Assembly: GCA_964558395.1 (NCBI GenBank) | Contig: CAZLDS010000005.1 | Location: 21,586-85,585 of the forward strand | Source of the DNA: CSP1-5 sp964558395 | GTDB taxonomy: Bacteria > Methylomirabilota > Methylomirabilia > Methylomirabilales > CSP1-5 | DNA: 64,000 nt | Reading direction: 5' to 3' | Made by a program: the position numbers and the translations under genes | Part shown: positions 32,205 to 41,788 of the stretch, piece by piece | How the letters are laid out: every line of letters begins with the position of its first letter | Position numbering within the stretch: position 1 is the stretch's first letter | The notes under the pieces: generated by a model | Told to the model about the DNA's origin: nothing | Seen by the model: the letters and a program-made list of their open reading frames with translations, nothing else | The model's database searches: none

Positions 32205-34541
32205 TTAGAATTGGCGTCCAAAGTTAAAATGGAAGAGGAACGTTTGATTCCCAGTTCTTGCACTGGGATTAGGGTTGTACGCGAGATCGACTCGGACCGG
32301 ACCGAAGGGGGTGACGACGCCGAGGCCAATGCCAAAGGCACTTTCCAAGTTCAAAAAATCGAAGCTTTCGGACTGGCCATAGTTTTGCGCCAGATCGACG
32401 AAGAGCGCCCCACTGGTCTTTACGATTTCGATGATGTGGATGGGCATTTCCAGCTCCGCCGTAAAGCTGACAAACTTGTTGCCCCCGGTCCTGTCCCCGG
32501 TCGCCGGGTCTCTAGGGCCCAGCTCCCGGAATTTACTGCCGCGAAAGGAGTTGGGACCCCCGAGGAAGAACCGCTCCTGAAGCGGGACCTCACTGGTATC
32601 CCCAAAGGGTTCAACGTACCCTCCTCGTGCTGCGAGGGTCCCGGTAAGTTCCAGATCTTCGACGAGGAGCAGCGTGTATCGGCTGTCCAAGAGGAATTTA
32701 TAGAAATCATTATCTCCCCCCAGAACACCACCCGCCACCCGCCCATTCAAACCGACCCGGTACCCAACCGTGGGGTTGACGGGATCATCGGCCACTTGCC
32801 GGGCGGCACCAAAGTTAATGGCGCTGGTTCTTGTGACCCCCGCTTGATCTTTGATGTCCTGTGCCGCGTCACCGCTCACGTCGGTGATGTTGACCCTCTC
32901 ATAGATGTAACCCAGACTGGCGGTATTATACTTGAGAAATCGACGGCCAAACACGATCTCTGCACCGCGCCGATCCTCACTAAAATCGTCGAAGTTGCCG
33001 AACGTGCCGAAGATACTCAAGTTCATCGAATAGTCGGAGTCCAGAAAAAAGGGATCTTCGTAGCGAAGGTTCAGCGCACTGTTAACAGTGCCCAGCGTTC
33101 CAGACAGACGAAGCCGCCTTCCCGTTCCAAAGAGGTTATCCTCGTTTATAAAGACAGACCCGAGTAGTCCCCCCGAGGTGCTGAAACCGGCACCCAGGCC
33201 GACCCGGCCGGTAGGTTTTTCCTTGACGTCGATCGTCAGCTTGAGCCGATCAGGGGCAGATCCTTGACTCGTCTTGATCTCCACCCCTTCGAAATATCCG
33301 AGGTCTTGCAGTGTTTTCCGCGCTTCCTGAAGCAGCTTTCCATTGTACACATCCCCCTCGGCAAACTCCAGTCGCCTCCGGATGACCTTGTCCCGCGTCT
33401 TCGTATTCCCCTCGATTTCGATCCGTTCGACGTAGGCCTTCACTCCCTCGGTGATCTCGAGGTTCACATCGACAACCGCCTCGCCCTTCCGCACGCGCGT
33501 GACCGGGACAACGTCCGCGAAGACATATCCCAACTCGGAATACTTGAGTGTGACCGCCGCCAGGTCCTTTCGGAGGACGTCGCGATTAAAGAACTCCTCG
33601 TCGGGAAGTCTGAGGGTGTCCAGCAGTTCCTCGGGACTGAAAATCTTGCTCCCCACCACCTGGACCTTCCCTAAGCGGAAACGGGGTCCCTCTTCGATCC
33701 GCACTGTGATCTCGAGACGCTTCGCCTCTTTATCGACATGAATCTCCGGTTCTGCCACCTTGGCCTGCAGATATCCTTCATTGAGATAGAGCGCCTTAAT
33801 CCGCTCCACGTCCTGGTCGAGATCTGATCGCTTCAGGACCCCGGAACGGATCAGCGGGATGATAAACCGTGTCTTCGTGGCCATCACCCCGGAGATCTTC
33901 CCATCACTGATCCCTTCGTTTCCGACAAAGGTGATATCCCTGACAAAGAACTTCTCCCCTTCCTGGATCTCGAAGATCAGGTCTACCTGTGCCTCGGAGA
34001 CCTTCTCGGTCTTCCCGGTCACCTCCGCCGTGTAAAACCCTTCCTCCTCATAGAACGCCCGGATTTTGTCGACATTCCGGCTGATCGCCTGGGGTTCAAA
34101 GATCGCTCCCGCCACCACGTCAATGCGGTCGCGAATATCCTGTTCGTCGAGCTCTTCGGCCCCCTCAATCCGGATGGCCCCGATGCTCGGTTTCTCCTTG
34201 ACGACGTAAATGAGCCGCAGTCCCCCTTCCAGTTCTTCCGCCTCGACCAGAACATCATCGAAGAAGCCCATCTTGAAAATCTCGCGTACCTCCTCCCGGA
34301 TCTGGTCGGGCGAAAAGGGATCGCCCACCCGGGTCTGGATGCGTTGACGGATCGCAGCTGTTTCCACCTTTTGGTTTCCTTGGATATCGATCTGCTTGAC
34401 AATGGGCGCCTGCTGTTCCTGTGCAACGGCGGGATACATCGAGGCACAAAGCAAGGCAAGAATCACGATGAAGATGGTCCGCGGGGCGCGCTCCACCTGT
34501 CGCAACCTTTTTCGGAGGACGGAAATGGACGTCCTAATCAA
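32205..34541 (-). CDS. bamA: Outer membrane protein assembly factor BamA
   Basis: The 778-residue protein starts at TTG 34541 with a signal peptide (hydrophobic IFIVILALLCASMY, AVAQ). It has five POTRA-like repeats (for example IVKQIDIQGNQKVETAAIRQ and RLGKVQVVGSKIFSPEELL) and a C-terminal 16-strand barrel domain ending FLFHFNFGRQF with a terminal Phe. It inserts beta-barrel proteins. It is the first gene of the envelope operon and is separated from clpC by a terminator. Confidence 0.97.
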   Translation of the reverse strand: MIRTSISVLRKRLRQVERAPRTIFIVILALLCASMYPAVAQEQQAPIVKQIDIQGNQKVETAAIRQRIQTRVGDPFSPDQIREEVREIFKMGFFDDVLVEAEELEGGLRLIYVVKEKPSIGAIRIEGAEELDEQDIRDRIDVVAGAIFEPQAISRNVDKIRAFYEEEGFYTAEVTGKTEKVSEAQVDLIFEIQEGEKFFVRDITFVGNEGISDGKISGVMATKTRFIIPLIRSGVLKRSDLDQDVERIKALYLNEGYLQAKVAEPEIHVDKEAKRLEITVRIEEGPRFRLGKVQVVGSKIFSPEELLDTLRLPDEEFFNRDVLRKDLAAVTLKYSELGYVFADVVPVTRVRKGEAVVDVNLEITEGVKAYVERIEIEGNTKTRDKVIRRRLEFAEGDVYNGKLLQEARKTLQDLGYFEGVEIKTSQGSAPDRLKLTIDVKEKPTGRVGLGAGFSTSGGLLGSVFINEDNLFGTGRRLRLSGTLGTVNSALNLRYEDPFFLDSDYSMNLSIFGTFGNFDDFSEDRRGAEIVFGRRFLKYNTASLGYIYERVNITDVSGDAAQDIKDQAGVTRTSAINFGAARQVADDPVNPTVGYRVGLNGRVAGGVLGGDNDFYKFLLDSRYTLLLVEDLELTGTLAARGGYVEPFGDTSEVPLQERFFLGGPNSFRGSKFRELGPRDPATGDRTGGNKFVSFTAELEMPIHIIEIVKTSGALFVDLAQNYGQSESFDFLNLESAFGIGLGVVTPFGPVRVDLAYNPNPSARTGNQTFLFHFNFGRQF

Positions 34542-34590
34542 AACGGCGTTATACAGATTCCCGGAGCCTTATAACATTTGACGGGGGGGA

Positions 34591-34621
34591 AGTAAATAAA
34601 TTTAGGGCCCTCTCGGGCCCT
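34591..34621 (-). terminator. Intrinsic terminator downstream of clpC
   Basis: On the minus strand AGGGCCC-GAGA-GGGCCCT (34621-34604) forms a strong stem followed by AAATTTATTT. It lies between the clpC stop (34646) and the bamA start (34541), so it separates the clpC transcript from the envelope operon. Confidence 0.8.
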
Positions 34622-34645
34622 TTCGATTGGAAATCAAGGACTTCG

Positions 34646-37120
34646 TCAGCTAGACTGGCTAATAGAAAGCGGCTCGTCCGATGCGCCGGTCGTCTCCGGC
34701 TGCTTGGCGACTGCCACCTCCTCCGCTACGAGCTTGTCTTCCCCGGCCTCGACGCGAACGGTCCTCCCTTCGCTCACGTTACCCTGGAGCATCTCTTCGG
34801 CGAGGAGGTCCTCCACATAGCGCTGGATAGCCCGGCGGAGTGGTCTCGCTCCGAACTGGGGATCATACCCCTTGTCGATGATGAACGCCTTGGCATCATC
34901 GGACACACTCAGGGTGATCCGCTTTTCGTCGAGCTGCAACTGCAGTCGCTCCAACATGAGATCGACGATCTGCCGCATGTGCTCCCTGGCGAGGGCGTGA
35001 AAGACGATTACCTCGTCAATCCGGTTCATGAACTCCGGATTAAAAGTTTTCTTCAACTCGCCGAGCACCGTATCTTTCATCTTCTGGTATGTGTGTTCCT
35101 CACTCCCCTTGCTGAATCCCATGGGCGCCTGCACGCTGATCTGCCGTGCCCCGATGTTGCTGGTCATAATCAAGATTGTGTTCTTGAAATCCACCTTTCG
35201 GCCATAGCTGTCGGTCAAGTGGCCATCTTCAAAGATCTGCAGGAGGAGATTGAACACCTCGGGGTGGGCTTTTTCGATCTCGTCTAACAAGACTACCGAG
35301 AAGGGTCGGCGCCGCACCTTTTCTGTGAGCTGGCCGCTGTCATCGTAGCCAATATAGCCTGGAGGAGCCCCGATGAGCCGCGAGATGGAGAAACGCTCCA
35401 TGTACTCCGACATATCAACGCGAACGATGGCCTCTTCGGTCCCAAAGAGGAACTCCGCCAACGCCTTGGCCAGTTCCGTTTTGCCGACGCCCGTCGGTCC
35501 CAAGAAAATGAAGGATCCCACCGGGCGGCTGGGGTTCTTGAGACCAGACCGGGACCGCCGAATGGCCCGTGTCACCGCCCGGATGGCCTCGTCTTGTCCG
35601 ACGACGCGCTTGCTTATCTCTTGCTCCATCCGGAGCAGCTTGCGGGATTCCGCTTCTTCGATCTGGTACAGCGGGATACCAGTCCACTTGGACACGATGT
35701 AAGCGATATCCTCGTCGGTGACTACAATTTTCTCTTTTGACTTAAATTCCTTCCACTTATTCCTTCTTTCTTCAAGTTCTGCTCGAAGTCTTCGTTCCCC
35801 ATCGCGCATCCGGGCAGCCACCTCAAAAGCCTGCGTCCTGATCGCATCCTCCTTCTGCTGCCGGAGTCGCTCTGCTTCGTTCTCCATTTCACGGAGGTCA
35901 TCGGGCAGCATCAGAGACTTGAGTCGGGCTCGGGAGCCTGCCTCGTCCATCACATCTATAGCCTTATCCGGCAGGAACCGGTCCGCAATGTATCGCTGCG
36001 ACAGCCGGGCCGCAGCCGACACAGCCCCTTCGGTAATGATGGCGGAGTGATGGGCCTCGTAGCGATCCTTGATCTCTAGCAGGATCTGTATGGTCTCTTC
36101 GACACTTGGCTGACCGACAAAGATCGTCTGGAACCGCCGCTCAAGCGCCCGGTCTTTCTCCACATGCTTGCGGTACTCATCCATAGTGGTAGCGCCGATC
36201 ACCTGGATTTCTCCCCGAGCCAAGGCAGGCTTGAGCATATTTGAGGCATCGATCGCCCCCTCGGCGGCTCCGGCTCCGACCAGCGTGTGCAGTTCATCAA
36301 TGAAAAGGATAACATTCGCTGCCTGTTGGATTTCTTTGATGACCGCCTTGAGGCGTTCTTCGAACTGGCCCCGGTACTTCGTGCCTGCCACCATCCCGGG
36401 CAGATCGAGCTGGACGACACGCTTGCGGAGCAGGGTCTCCGGAACGTCGGAACTCACGATCCGCTGGGCCAATCCCTCTACGATCGCAGTCTTGCCCACC
36501 CCGGCCTCACCGATTAGTACCGGATTGTTCTTCGTGCGCCGGGACAAGATCTGAATTACGCGTTCGATCTCTGCGCCCCGACCGATCACCGGATCCAGCT
36601 TGCCCTGACGTGCCATACCGGTCAGGTCCAATCCAAACTCGTCAAGCGCCGGGGTCCGACCGGCGGCGGGCGCCTTGCTCGCCTGTTCGCCCAGCAGCTC
36701 TTGCGCTTGCGCCTTCGCGGCCGGAATCGTCACGCCAACGTCCCGAAGCACCAACGAGGCGATCCCCTCTCCTTCGCGGATGAGCCCGAGGAGGAGGTGT
36801 TCCGTTCCGATGTAGTTGTGCCCCATGGAACGGGCTTCGGAGATCGCATATTCGAGGACCTTTTTGGCCTGGGGAGTGAAGGGAACCTCGCCCGCGGGGC
36901 TCCCCTGGGAGCCTACAGAGACGATCTTTTCAATCTCACCCTTGAGGGTCGTGAGGTTGACGTTGAGCTTTTTCAGGATGGCGACGGCCAGACCATCCCC
37001 CTCCCGGACAAGGCCAAGGAGCAAGTGCTCGGTCCCGACAAAGTTATGCCCCAGGCGAATGGCCTCTTCGCGGGCCAGGATAATGACCTTACGCGCCCGT
37101 TCCGTAAAACGCTCGAACAT
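34646..37120 (-). CDS. clpC: ATP-dependent Clp protease ATP-binding subunit ClpC
   Basis: The 824-residue protein has two N-terminal Clp repeats (GTEHLLLGLVREGDGLAVAI and GTEHLLLGLIREGEGIASLV), a first AAA+ module (GEAGVGKTAIVEG), a UVR-like mid segment (FEVAARMRDGERRLRAELEE) and a second AAA+ module (GPTGVGKTELAKALA), then YDPQFGARPLRRAIQRYVED. It is a hexameric unfoldase that feeds ClpP. Its own 3' end carries a strong terminator. Confidence 0.97.
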   Translation of the reverse strand: MFERFTERARKVIILAREEAIRLGHNFVGTEHLLLGLVREGDGLAVAILKKLNVNLTTLKGEIEKIVSVGSQGSPAGEVPFTPQAKKVLEYAISEARSMGHNYIGTEHLLLGLIREGEGIASLVLRDVGVTIPAAKAQAQELLGEQASKAPAAGRTPALDEFGLDLTGMARQGKLDPVIGRGAEIERVIQILSRRTKNNPVLIGEAGVGKTAIVEGLAQRIVSSDVPETLLRKRVVQLDLPGMVAGTKYRGQFEERLKAVIKEIQQAANVILFIDELHTLVGAGAAEGAIDASNMLKPALARGEIQVIGATTMDEYRKHVEKDRALERRFQTIFVGQPSVEETIQILLEIKDRYEAHHSAIITEGAVSAAARLSQRYIADRFLPDKAIDVMDEAGSRARLKSLMLPDDLREMENEAERLRQQKEDAIRTQAFEVAARMRDGERRLRAELEERRNKWKEFKSKEKIVVTDEDIAYIVSKWTGIPLYQIEEAESRKLLRMEQEISKRVVGQDEAIRAVTRAIRRSRSGLKNPSRPVGSFIFLGPTGVGKTELAKALAEFLFGTEEAIVRVDMSEYMERFSISRLIGAPPGYIGYDDSGQLTEKVRRRPFSVVLLDEIEKAHPEVFNLLLQIFEDGHLTDSYGRKVDFKNTILIMTSNIGARQISVQAPMGFSKGSEEHTYQKMKDTVLGELKKTFNPEFMNRIDEVIVFHALAREHMRQIVDLMLERLQLQLDEKRITLSVSDDAKAFIIDKGYDPQFGARPLRRAIQRYVEDLLAEEMLQGNVSEGRTVRVEAGEDKLVAEEVAVAKQPETTGASDEPLSISQSS

Positions 37121-37187
37121 GTTTCGCCCCTTTATCTACAGTGTAAACAGTCTAGCAGGTTTTTTCAGCAAATCAAAGGAAAGATTC

Positions 37188-37889
37188 TTAGGGTCCTGGG
37201 CCGTGCGGTGCTCCCGCCTCCCAGCACTGACCATCTGCCATGCGGAGCACCCGATCCGTCCGCCGCGCAAACCACTCGTTGTGGGTGACCAGGATGACTG
37301 TCAAACCCTGGTCCTGATTGAGTTGTCGCAGCAGCTCAAAAATCGTCTCACCGGCTTTCGAATCCAGATTCCCCGTGGGCTCGTCGGCCAGGAGCACGGT
37401 GGGGTACAGTACCAACGCCCGCGCCATCGCCACCCGTTGCTGTTCGCCACCAGACAGTTCCCCGGGCCGGTGTCCCAATCGGTCTTCCAGCCCGACACGT
37501 TGGAGGATCCCCTTGGCCTTCTCCTCGGCGCTCCGCAGCGACTGCCGACCAATCAGAGCCGGCATCATGACGTTCTCCAGGGCCGAGAATTCCGGCAAGA
37601 GGTGGTGAAACTGGAAGACAAAACCGACCGTCTGGTTGCGGAAGGCTGCCAGTTCCCCCTCGGGCAAGCGGGATATTTCCACACCCTTATAGTATATCTC
37701 GCCGGCCGCGGGGCGGTCCAGTCCCCCCAGGATATGTAGTAAGGTACTCTTCCCCGCCCCCGAGGGGCCCACGATGGCCATGAATTCCCCCCGGTGGACC
37801 GTGAGATTCACCCCTTTCAGGATGTGGAGCTCTTCGCCTCCCATCCAGAAGGACTTCCGAAGATCCCGGGCGTGGATGAATTTACTCAT
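37188..37889 (-). CDS. lolD: Lipoprotein-releasing ABC transporter ATPase
   Basis: The 233-residue ATPase has Walker A (VGPSGAGKSTLLHIL), the LolD-type Q-loop region (FVFQFHHLLPEFSALENV), signature LSGGEQQRVAMARALV and Walker B (VLLADEPTGNLDS). It powers extraction of lipoproteins from the inner membrane by LolC/E. Its start overlaps the end of lolC by eight bases. Confidence 0.95.
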   Translation of the reverse strand: MSKFIHARDLRKSFWMGGEELHILKGVNLTVHRGEFMAIVGPSGAGKSTLLHILGGLDRPAAGEIYYKGVEISRLPEGELAAFRNQTVGFVFQFHHLLPEFSALENVMMPALIGRQSLRSAEEKAKGILQRVGLEDRLGHRPGELSGGEQQRVAMARALVLYPTVLLADEPTGNLDSKAGETIFELLRQLNQDQGLTVILVTHNEWFARRTDRVLRMADGQCWEAGAPHGPGP

Positions 37890-39129
37890 ACCTGAGGGCC
37901 TCGACCGGGTTTAGCCGCGAGGCTTGCCAGGAGGGATAGAGAGTGGCCAGAAAGCTGATGACGAGGCTCACGACCACCACGGCGACGATATCCGGGGTGT
38001 TGATCTGGTGCGGCAACTTATCCAGAAAGTAGACGTCGCCGGGAAAGGCGTTGATCCCAAACGTCTGTTCCGCAAAGCTAACGATTCCATCCAGGTTGAT
38101 GGTGACGAGCAAGCCGCCGAGCACACCGAGAAGGGTCCCCACCGCTCCGATCACAATCCCATCCACCATGAAGATCCGCATGATACCGCCCGCCGTGGCT
38201 CCCATCGACTTCAGGATCGCGATCTCCCTTGTCTTCTCCATCACCACCATCGTCAGCGTACTAATGATGCCAAAGGCGGCTACCAGAACGATCATCACCA
38301 GGATCACAAACATGACGGTCTTTTCCAACTTCAACGCGGAAAAGAGGTTCTTATTCATCTCCATCCAGGTCTGAGTATAGAAGGGAAACCCGAGCTCCTC
38401 CTGCAGCTGGCGGCCAACCTGTCGAGCCTCGTAAATGTCGTCGAGCTTGATCTCGATCCCGCTTACTGATGTGCCCATCCGAAAGAACGCCTGGGCCGCG
38501 GGGATCGTGATATACGCGAGGCCAGCATCATATTCGTACATTCCAGCCTCAAACAGTCCAACGACCGTGAACTGCTTGACGCGGGGGGCCATCCCGAGAG
38601 GGGTTACGCCGCCCCCGACGGGCGAGACAACATTGACGGAATCCCCGACGCCGACCCCCACGGCTGCCGCCAAGGATTTGCCAAGGATGATCCCCGCGTT
38701 GGCGCTTTGGAGGGCATCCAAGGACCCTTGTTTCATGTTTCGTGCCAGGTCGGTGACCTGCCCCTCCCGTTTGGGATCGATGCCCCGCAGCACGGCACCC
38801 CTCACCCCGCGGCGGGAGGTCAGCATGACCTGATGCAGGGTGAAGGGGGCTGCCCCCGTGACATGCGGCAGCTGACCGACCCGCGGCAGGAGTGCCTCCG
38901 CCTGGGTCACGCCCTCCTCACCGAATTGTAGGAGCACGACATGCGCCGTGGTCCCCAGAATCTTGTCTCGGAGGTCGCGCTCAAATCCGCTCATGACCGA
39001 CAAGACGATGATCAGGGCCATCACACCCAGCGCCACCCCCCCACTCGAAATCAGGGTGATCAAGGAGACCACAGCCCCCCGTCGTTTCGATCGCAGGTAC
39101 CTGAGGCCGATGAGGGTTTCATACGGCAT
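37882..39129 (-). CDS. lolC: Lipoprotein-releasing ABC transporter permease
   Basis: The 415-residue permease has an N-terminal helix (ISSGGVALGVMALIIVLSVM), a large periplasmic domain (MTSRRGVRGAVLRGIDP) and C-terminal FtsX-type helices ending SRLNPVEALRYE. Only one permease gene is present, which suggests a LolF-type homodimer rather than separate LolC and LolE. It lies between lysS and lolD on the same strand. Confidence 0.93.
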   Translation of the reverse strand: MPYETLIGLRYLRSKRRGAVVSLITLISSGGVALGVMALIIVLSVMSGFERDLRDKILGTTAHVVLLQFGEEGVTQAEALLPRVGQLPHVTGAAPFTLHQVMLTSRRGVRGAVLRGIDPKREGQVTDLARNMKQGSLDALQSANAGIILGKSLAAAVGVGVGDSVNVVSPVGGGVTPLGMAPRVKQFTVVGLFEAGMYEYDAGLAYITIPAAQAFFRMGTSVSGIEIKLDDIYEARQVGRQLQEELGFPFYTQTWMEMNKNLFSALKLEKTVMFVILVMIVLVAAFGIISTLTMVVMEKTREIAILKSMGATAGGIMRIFMVDGIVIGAVGTLLGVLGGLLVTINLDGIVSFAEQTFGINAFPGDVYFLDKLPHQINTPDIVAVVVVSLVISFLATLYPSWQASRLNPVEALRYE

Positions 39130-39138
39130 CGTGGAACC

Positions 39139-40638
39139 TCAGCTCCCTTCCTTCGGACGGAGCTGCGGGAACAGAATGACATCCCGAATGGAGGCCGAAT
39201 CGGTGAAGAGCATCACTAGACGGTCTATCCCGATCCCTTCTCCCGCTGCCGGAGGCATCCCATACTCGAGTGCGCGCACAAAATCATCATCCATTCGGTG
39301 GGCCTCATCATCGCCGAGTTCTCTCGCGCACAGCTGTTCCTGAAAGCGCTGACGCTGTTCCCCGGGATCATTCAACTCGGTATACGCGTTGGCGAGCTCC
39401 ATCCCCGCGACGAACAACTCGAACCGCTCGGCCAGACGGGAGTCGTCGCTCTTCTGCTTGGCCAACGGAGAAAGCTCGAGGGGGAAATCGAGTAGAAACG
39501 TCGGCTGTATCAACTGAGGCTCTACCACATGCGCCATCAACTCGGTGAGGAGCTTAGCACGGCCCCATCGTGCGTGGACTGGAATCCCCCGCCGCTCGGC
39601 CACCGCGCGAAGCTTGTCCTCATCCTGTTGATCCTCTTCGCCCACTCCCCCGACCTTTCTTAGGACCTCCGCGACCGTCAATCGGGGCCACGGGGGGGAC
39701 AAGCTGATCCGTGTCCCCTGATACGTGAGCTCCTCCCCCCCGAGAACCGCGCGGCATAGATGGGGAACGAGTTCCTCGGTGAGGACCATCAAATCGTTGT
39801 AGTCGGCATACGCTTGATAAAATTCGAGCATGGTGAATTCGGGATTATGTTGGGTATCGATCCCCTCGTTGCGAAAGTTGCGGTTGATTTCGTACACCCG
39901 GTCAAGTCCACCCACGAGGAGCCGCTTGAGGTAGAGTTCGGGCGCAATCCTCAGAAAGAGATCGATACCTAACGCCTTGTGGTGCGTCGTAAAGGGGCGC
40001 GCGGCTGCCCCACCCGCCACCCCCTGCATCATCGGGGTCTCGACCTCGAGGAAACCTCGTTGGTCGAAGAACTCGCGGATCACACGGATAAGCTGGAAGC
40101 GGCGGTAAAAGAGGGTGGCCACCTCAGAGTTCGCTATGAGGTCGAGATATCGCTGGCGGTACCGGGTTTCCACATCGACGAGACCGTGCCACTTTTCTGG
40201 CAAGGGCCGAAGAGACTTCGCCAGGGGACGAAATCCTGACACCATCACCGTCAGCTCGCCGGTCCGAGTCCGAAAGAGGTGGCCGGTGATGCCCAGAAAG
40301 TCACCCAGGTCGATGTATTTCAGGAGGTCGTATGCATCGCGCCCCAACGTATCTTCGCGCAGATAGATTTGCATTTGGCCGGTGCGGTCTCGCACGTGGG
40401 CAAAAGCCGTCTTGCCATGATCACGCAGCGTCATGATCCGACCGGCAAGGCTGACCGAGACAGTTTCTGATTCAAGCACGTCGTGCGGCGTTTCACGATA
40501 CCGTTCCTGGAGTTCACCCGCCAGCGCGGTAACGTCCCACCGAGAGCCGTACGGGTCGATCCCCATCCGCCGGAGCTCCTCGAGCTTTCCTCGCCGTTCT
40601 CGGATGAGTGGGTTGTTCTCCTCCACGCCGCCTCCCAC
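39139..40638 (-). CDS. lysS: Lysyl-tRNA synthetase, class II
   Basis: The 499-residue enzyme has an N-terminal OB-fold anticodon domain (VSLAGRIMTLRDHGKTAF), class II motif 2 (VYEINRNFRNEGIDTQHNPE), and the motif 3 region (MPPAAGEGIGIDRLVML). It charges tRNA-Lys. The GTG at 40638 is used; a second GTG at 40626 is an equally good start. It follows prfB with 45 bases between. Confidence 0.97.
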   Translation of the reverse strand: MGGGVEENNPLIRERRGKLEELRRMGIDPYGSRWDVTALAGELQERYRETPHDVLESETVSVSLAGRIMTLRDHGKTAFAHVRDRTGQMQIYLREDTLGRDAYDLLKYIDLGDFLGITGHLFRTRTGELTVMVSGFRPLAKSLRPLPEKWHGLVDVETRYRQRYLDLIANSEVATLFYRRFQLIRVIREFFDQRGFLEVETPMMQGVAGGAAARPFTTHHKALGIDLFLRIAPELYLKRLLVGGLDRVYEINRNFRNEGIDTQHNPEFTMLEFYQAYADYNDLMVLTEELVPHLCRAVLGGEELTYQGTRISLSPPWPRLTVAEVLRKVGGVGEEDQQDEDKLRAVAERRGIPVHARWGRAKLLTELMAHVVEPQLIQPTFLLDFPLELSPLAKQKSDDSRLAERFELFVAGMELANAYTELNDPGEQRQRFQEQLCARELGDDEAHRMDDDFVRALEYGMPPAAGEGIGIDRLVMLFTDSASIRDVILFPQLRPKEGS

Positions 40639-40683
40639 CGTTCGTGATCCTTGTCAGACTCTAAAGGAGGTTTTTAAAATCTG

Positions 40684-41788
40684 TCAAGGCGAAACGCCGC
40701 GCCCCGCAAAGAGATACGCCTCCACAAAGGAATCGATCGCTCCGTTCAGCACGGCGTCGACATTCCCAGTTTCCACGGCTGTGCGATGGTCCTTGACGAG
40801 CTGGTATGGCGCCAGGACATAGGATCGGATCTGCGACCCCCATGCAATCTCTTTCTTCTCCCCCGTCAAGGCTTGGATCTCCTTCTCCTGTTCTTCCCGG
40901 AAGTGCTCGTAGAGTCGGGACCGGAGCACTTTCATGGCAAGCGCCTTGTTCTTATGCTGGGACCGCTCGTTTTGACAGGAAACGACGATTCCAGTCGGGG
41001 TGTGCGTAATCCGGACGGCCGAATCGGTCACATTGACATGCTGCCCCCCATGACCGCTCGCCCGAAAGGTGTCTATTTTCAAATCCTTCTCATTGATGAC
41101 GACCTCAACCTCCTCAATCTCTGGCAAAACCGCGACTGAGGCAAAGGAGGTGTGCCGACGGTGACTGGAATCAAAGGGAGAAATCCTGACTAACCGGTGG
41201 ACACCCACCTCTGCCTTGAGATAGCCGTACGCGTAGAGACCGACCACAGAAACAACCGCCCCCTTGATCCCTGCCTCGTCTCCCGGCTGCAGATCAAGGA
41301 TTTGCGCTTTAAAGCCTCTACTTTCACACCAACGCACGTACATCCGTAGAAGCATCTGGGCCCAGTCCTGGGATTCGGTCCCGCCCGCTCCGGGGTTGAT
41401 CGAGAGAATGGCATTGCCGCGATCATGAGGGCCCGAGAGGATGAGCCGGATCTCGAGATCGCCGATCCGCTGCTCCAGCACTTTGACGGTCCGCTCGACC
41501 TCTCGCAACGTTTCCTCATCCTCCGCGTCGCGCGCTAGCTCGAGGAGCGTCTGTTGATCCTCGATTTCGCGCCGGAGCGTCGCGTCGACCGAAAGCTGCT
41601 CTTTCAAATCCCCGAGCTCCTTTAGAATGCGCTGAGCGCGTTCCGGCTCTTTCCAAAAATCCGGAGCCTGGGCTGCCCCTTCTAGCTCTTCGGCCCGCTT
41701 TGCCTTCACTGGCAGGTCAAAGATACCCCCCGAGGTTTTGGAGCTTCACCTCGAGGGCCTCCAATCGCTTCCCGAGTTCTCCTGTCAT
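40684..41788 (-). CDS. prfB: Peptide chain release factor 2, programmed frameshift
   Basis: The gene starts at ATG 41788 (MTGELGKRLEALEVKLQNLG) and reaches GGG-TAT-CTT-TGA at 41731-41717, the classical +1 frameshift site. Shifting reads CTT-GAC and continues DLPVKAKRAEELEGAAQ to 40684, 367 residues. The body has the stop-codon-recognition region, GGQHVN (the GGQ peptidyl-release motif) and NERSQHKNKALAM. RF2 reads UGA and UAA and autoregulates through the in-frame UGA. The ATG overlaps the lnt stop as ATGA. Confidence 0.97.
41717..41731 (-). promoter_or_regulatory. prfB +1 frameshift signal
   Basis: GGGGGG-TAT-CTT-TGA-C: an SD-like G run three bases before the slippery CTT and the UGA at 41719-41717. 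This matches the conserved RF2 frameshift signal that makes synthesis depend on RF2 level. Confidence 0.95.
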
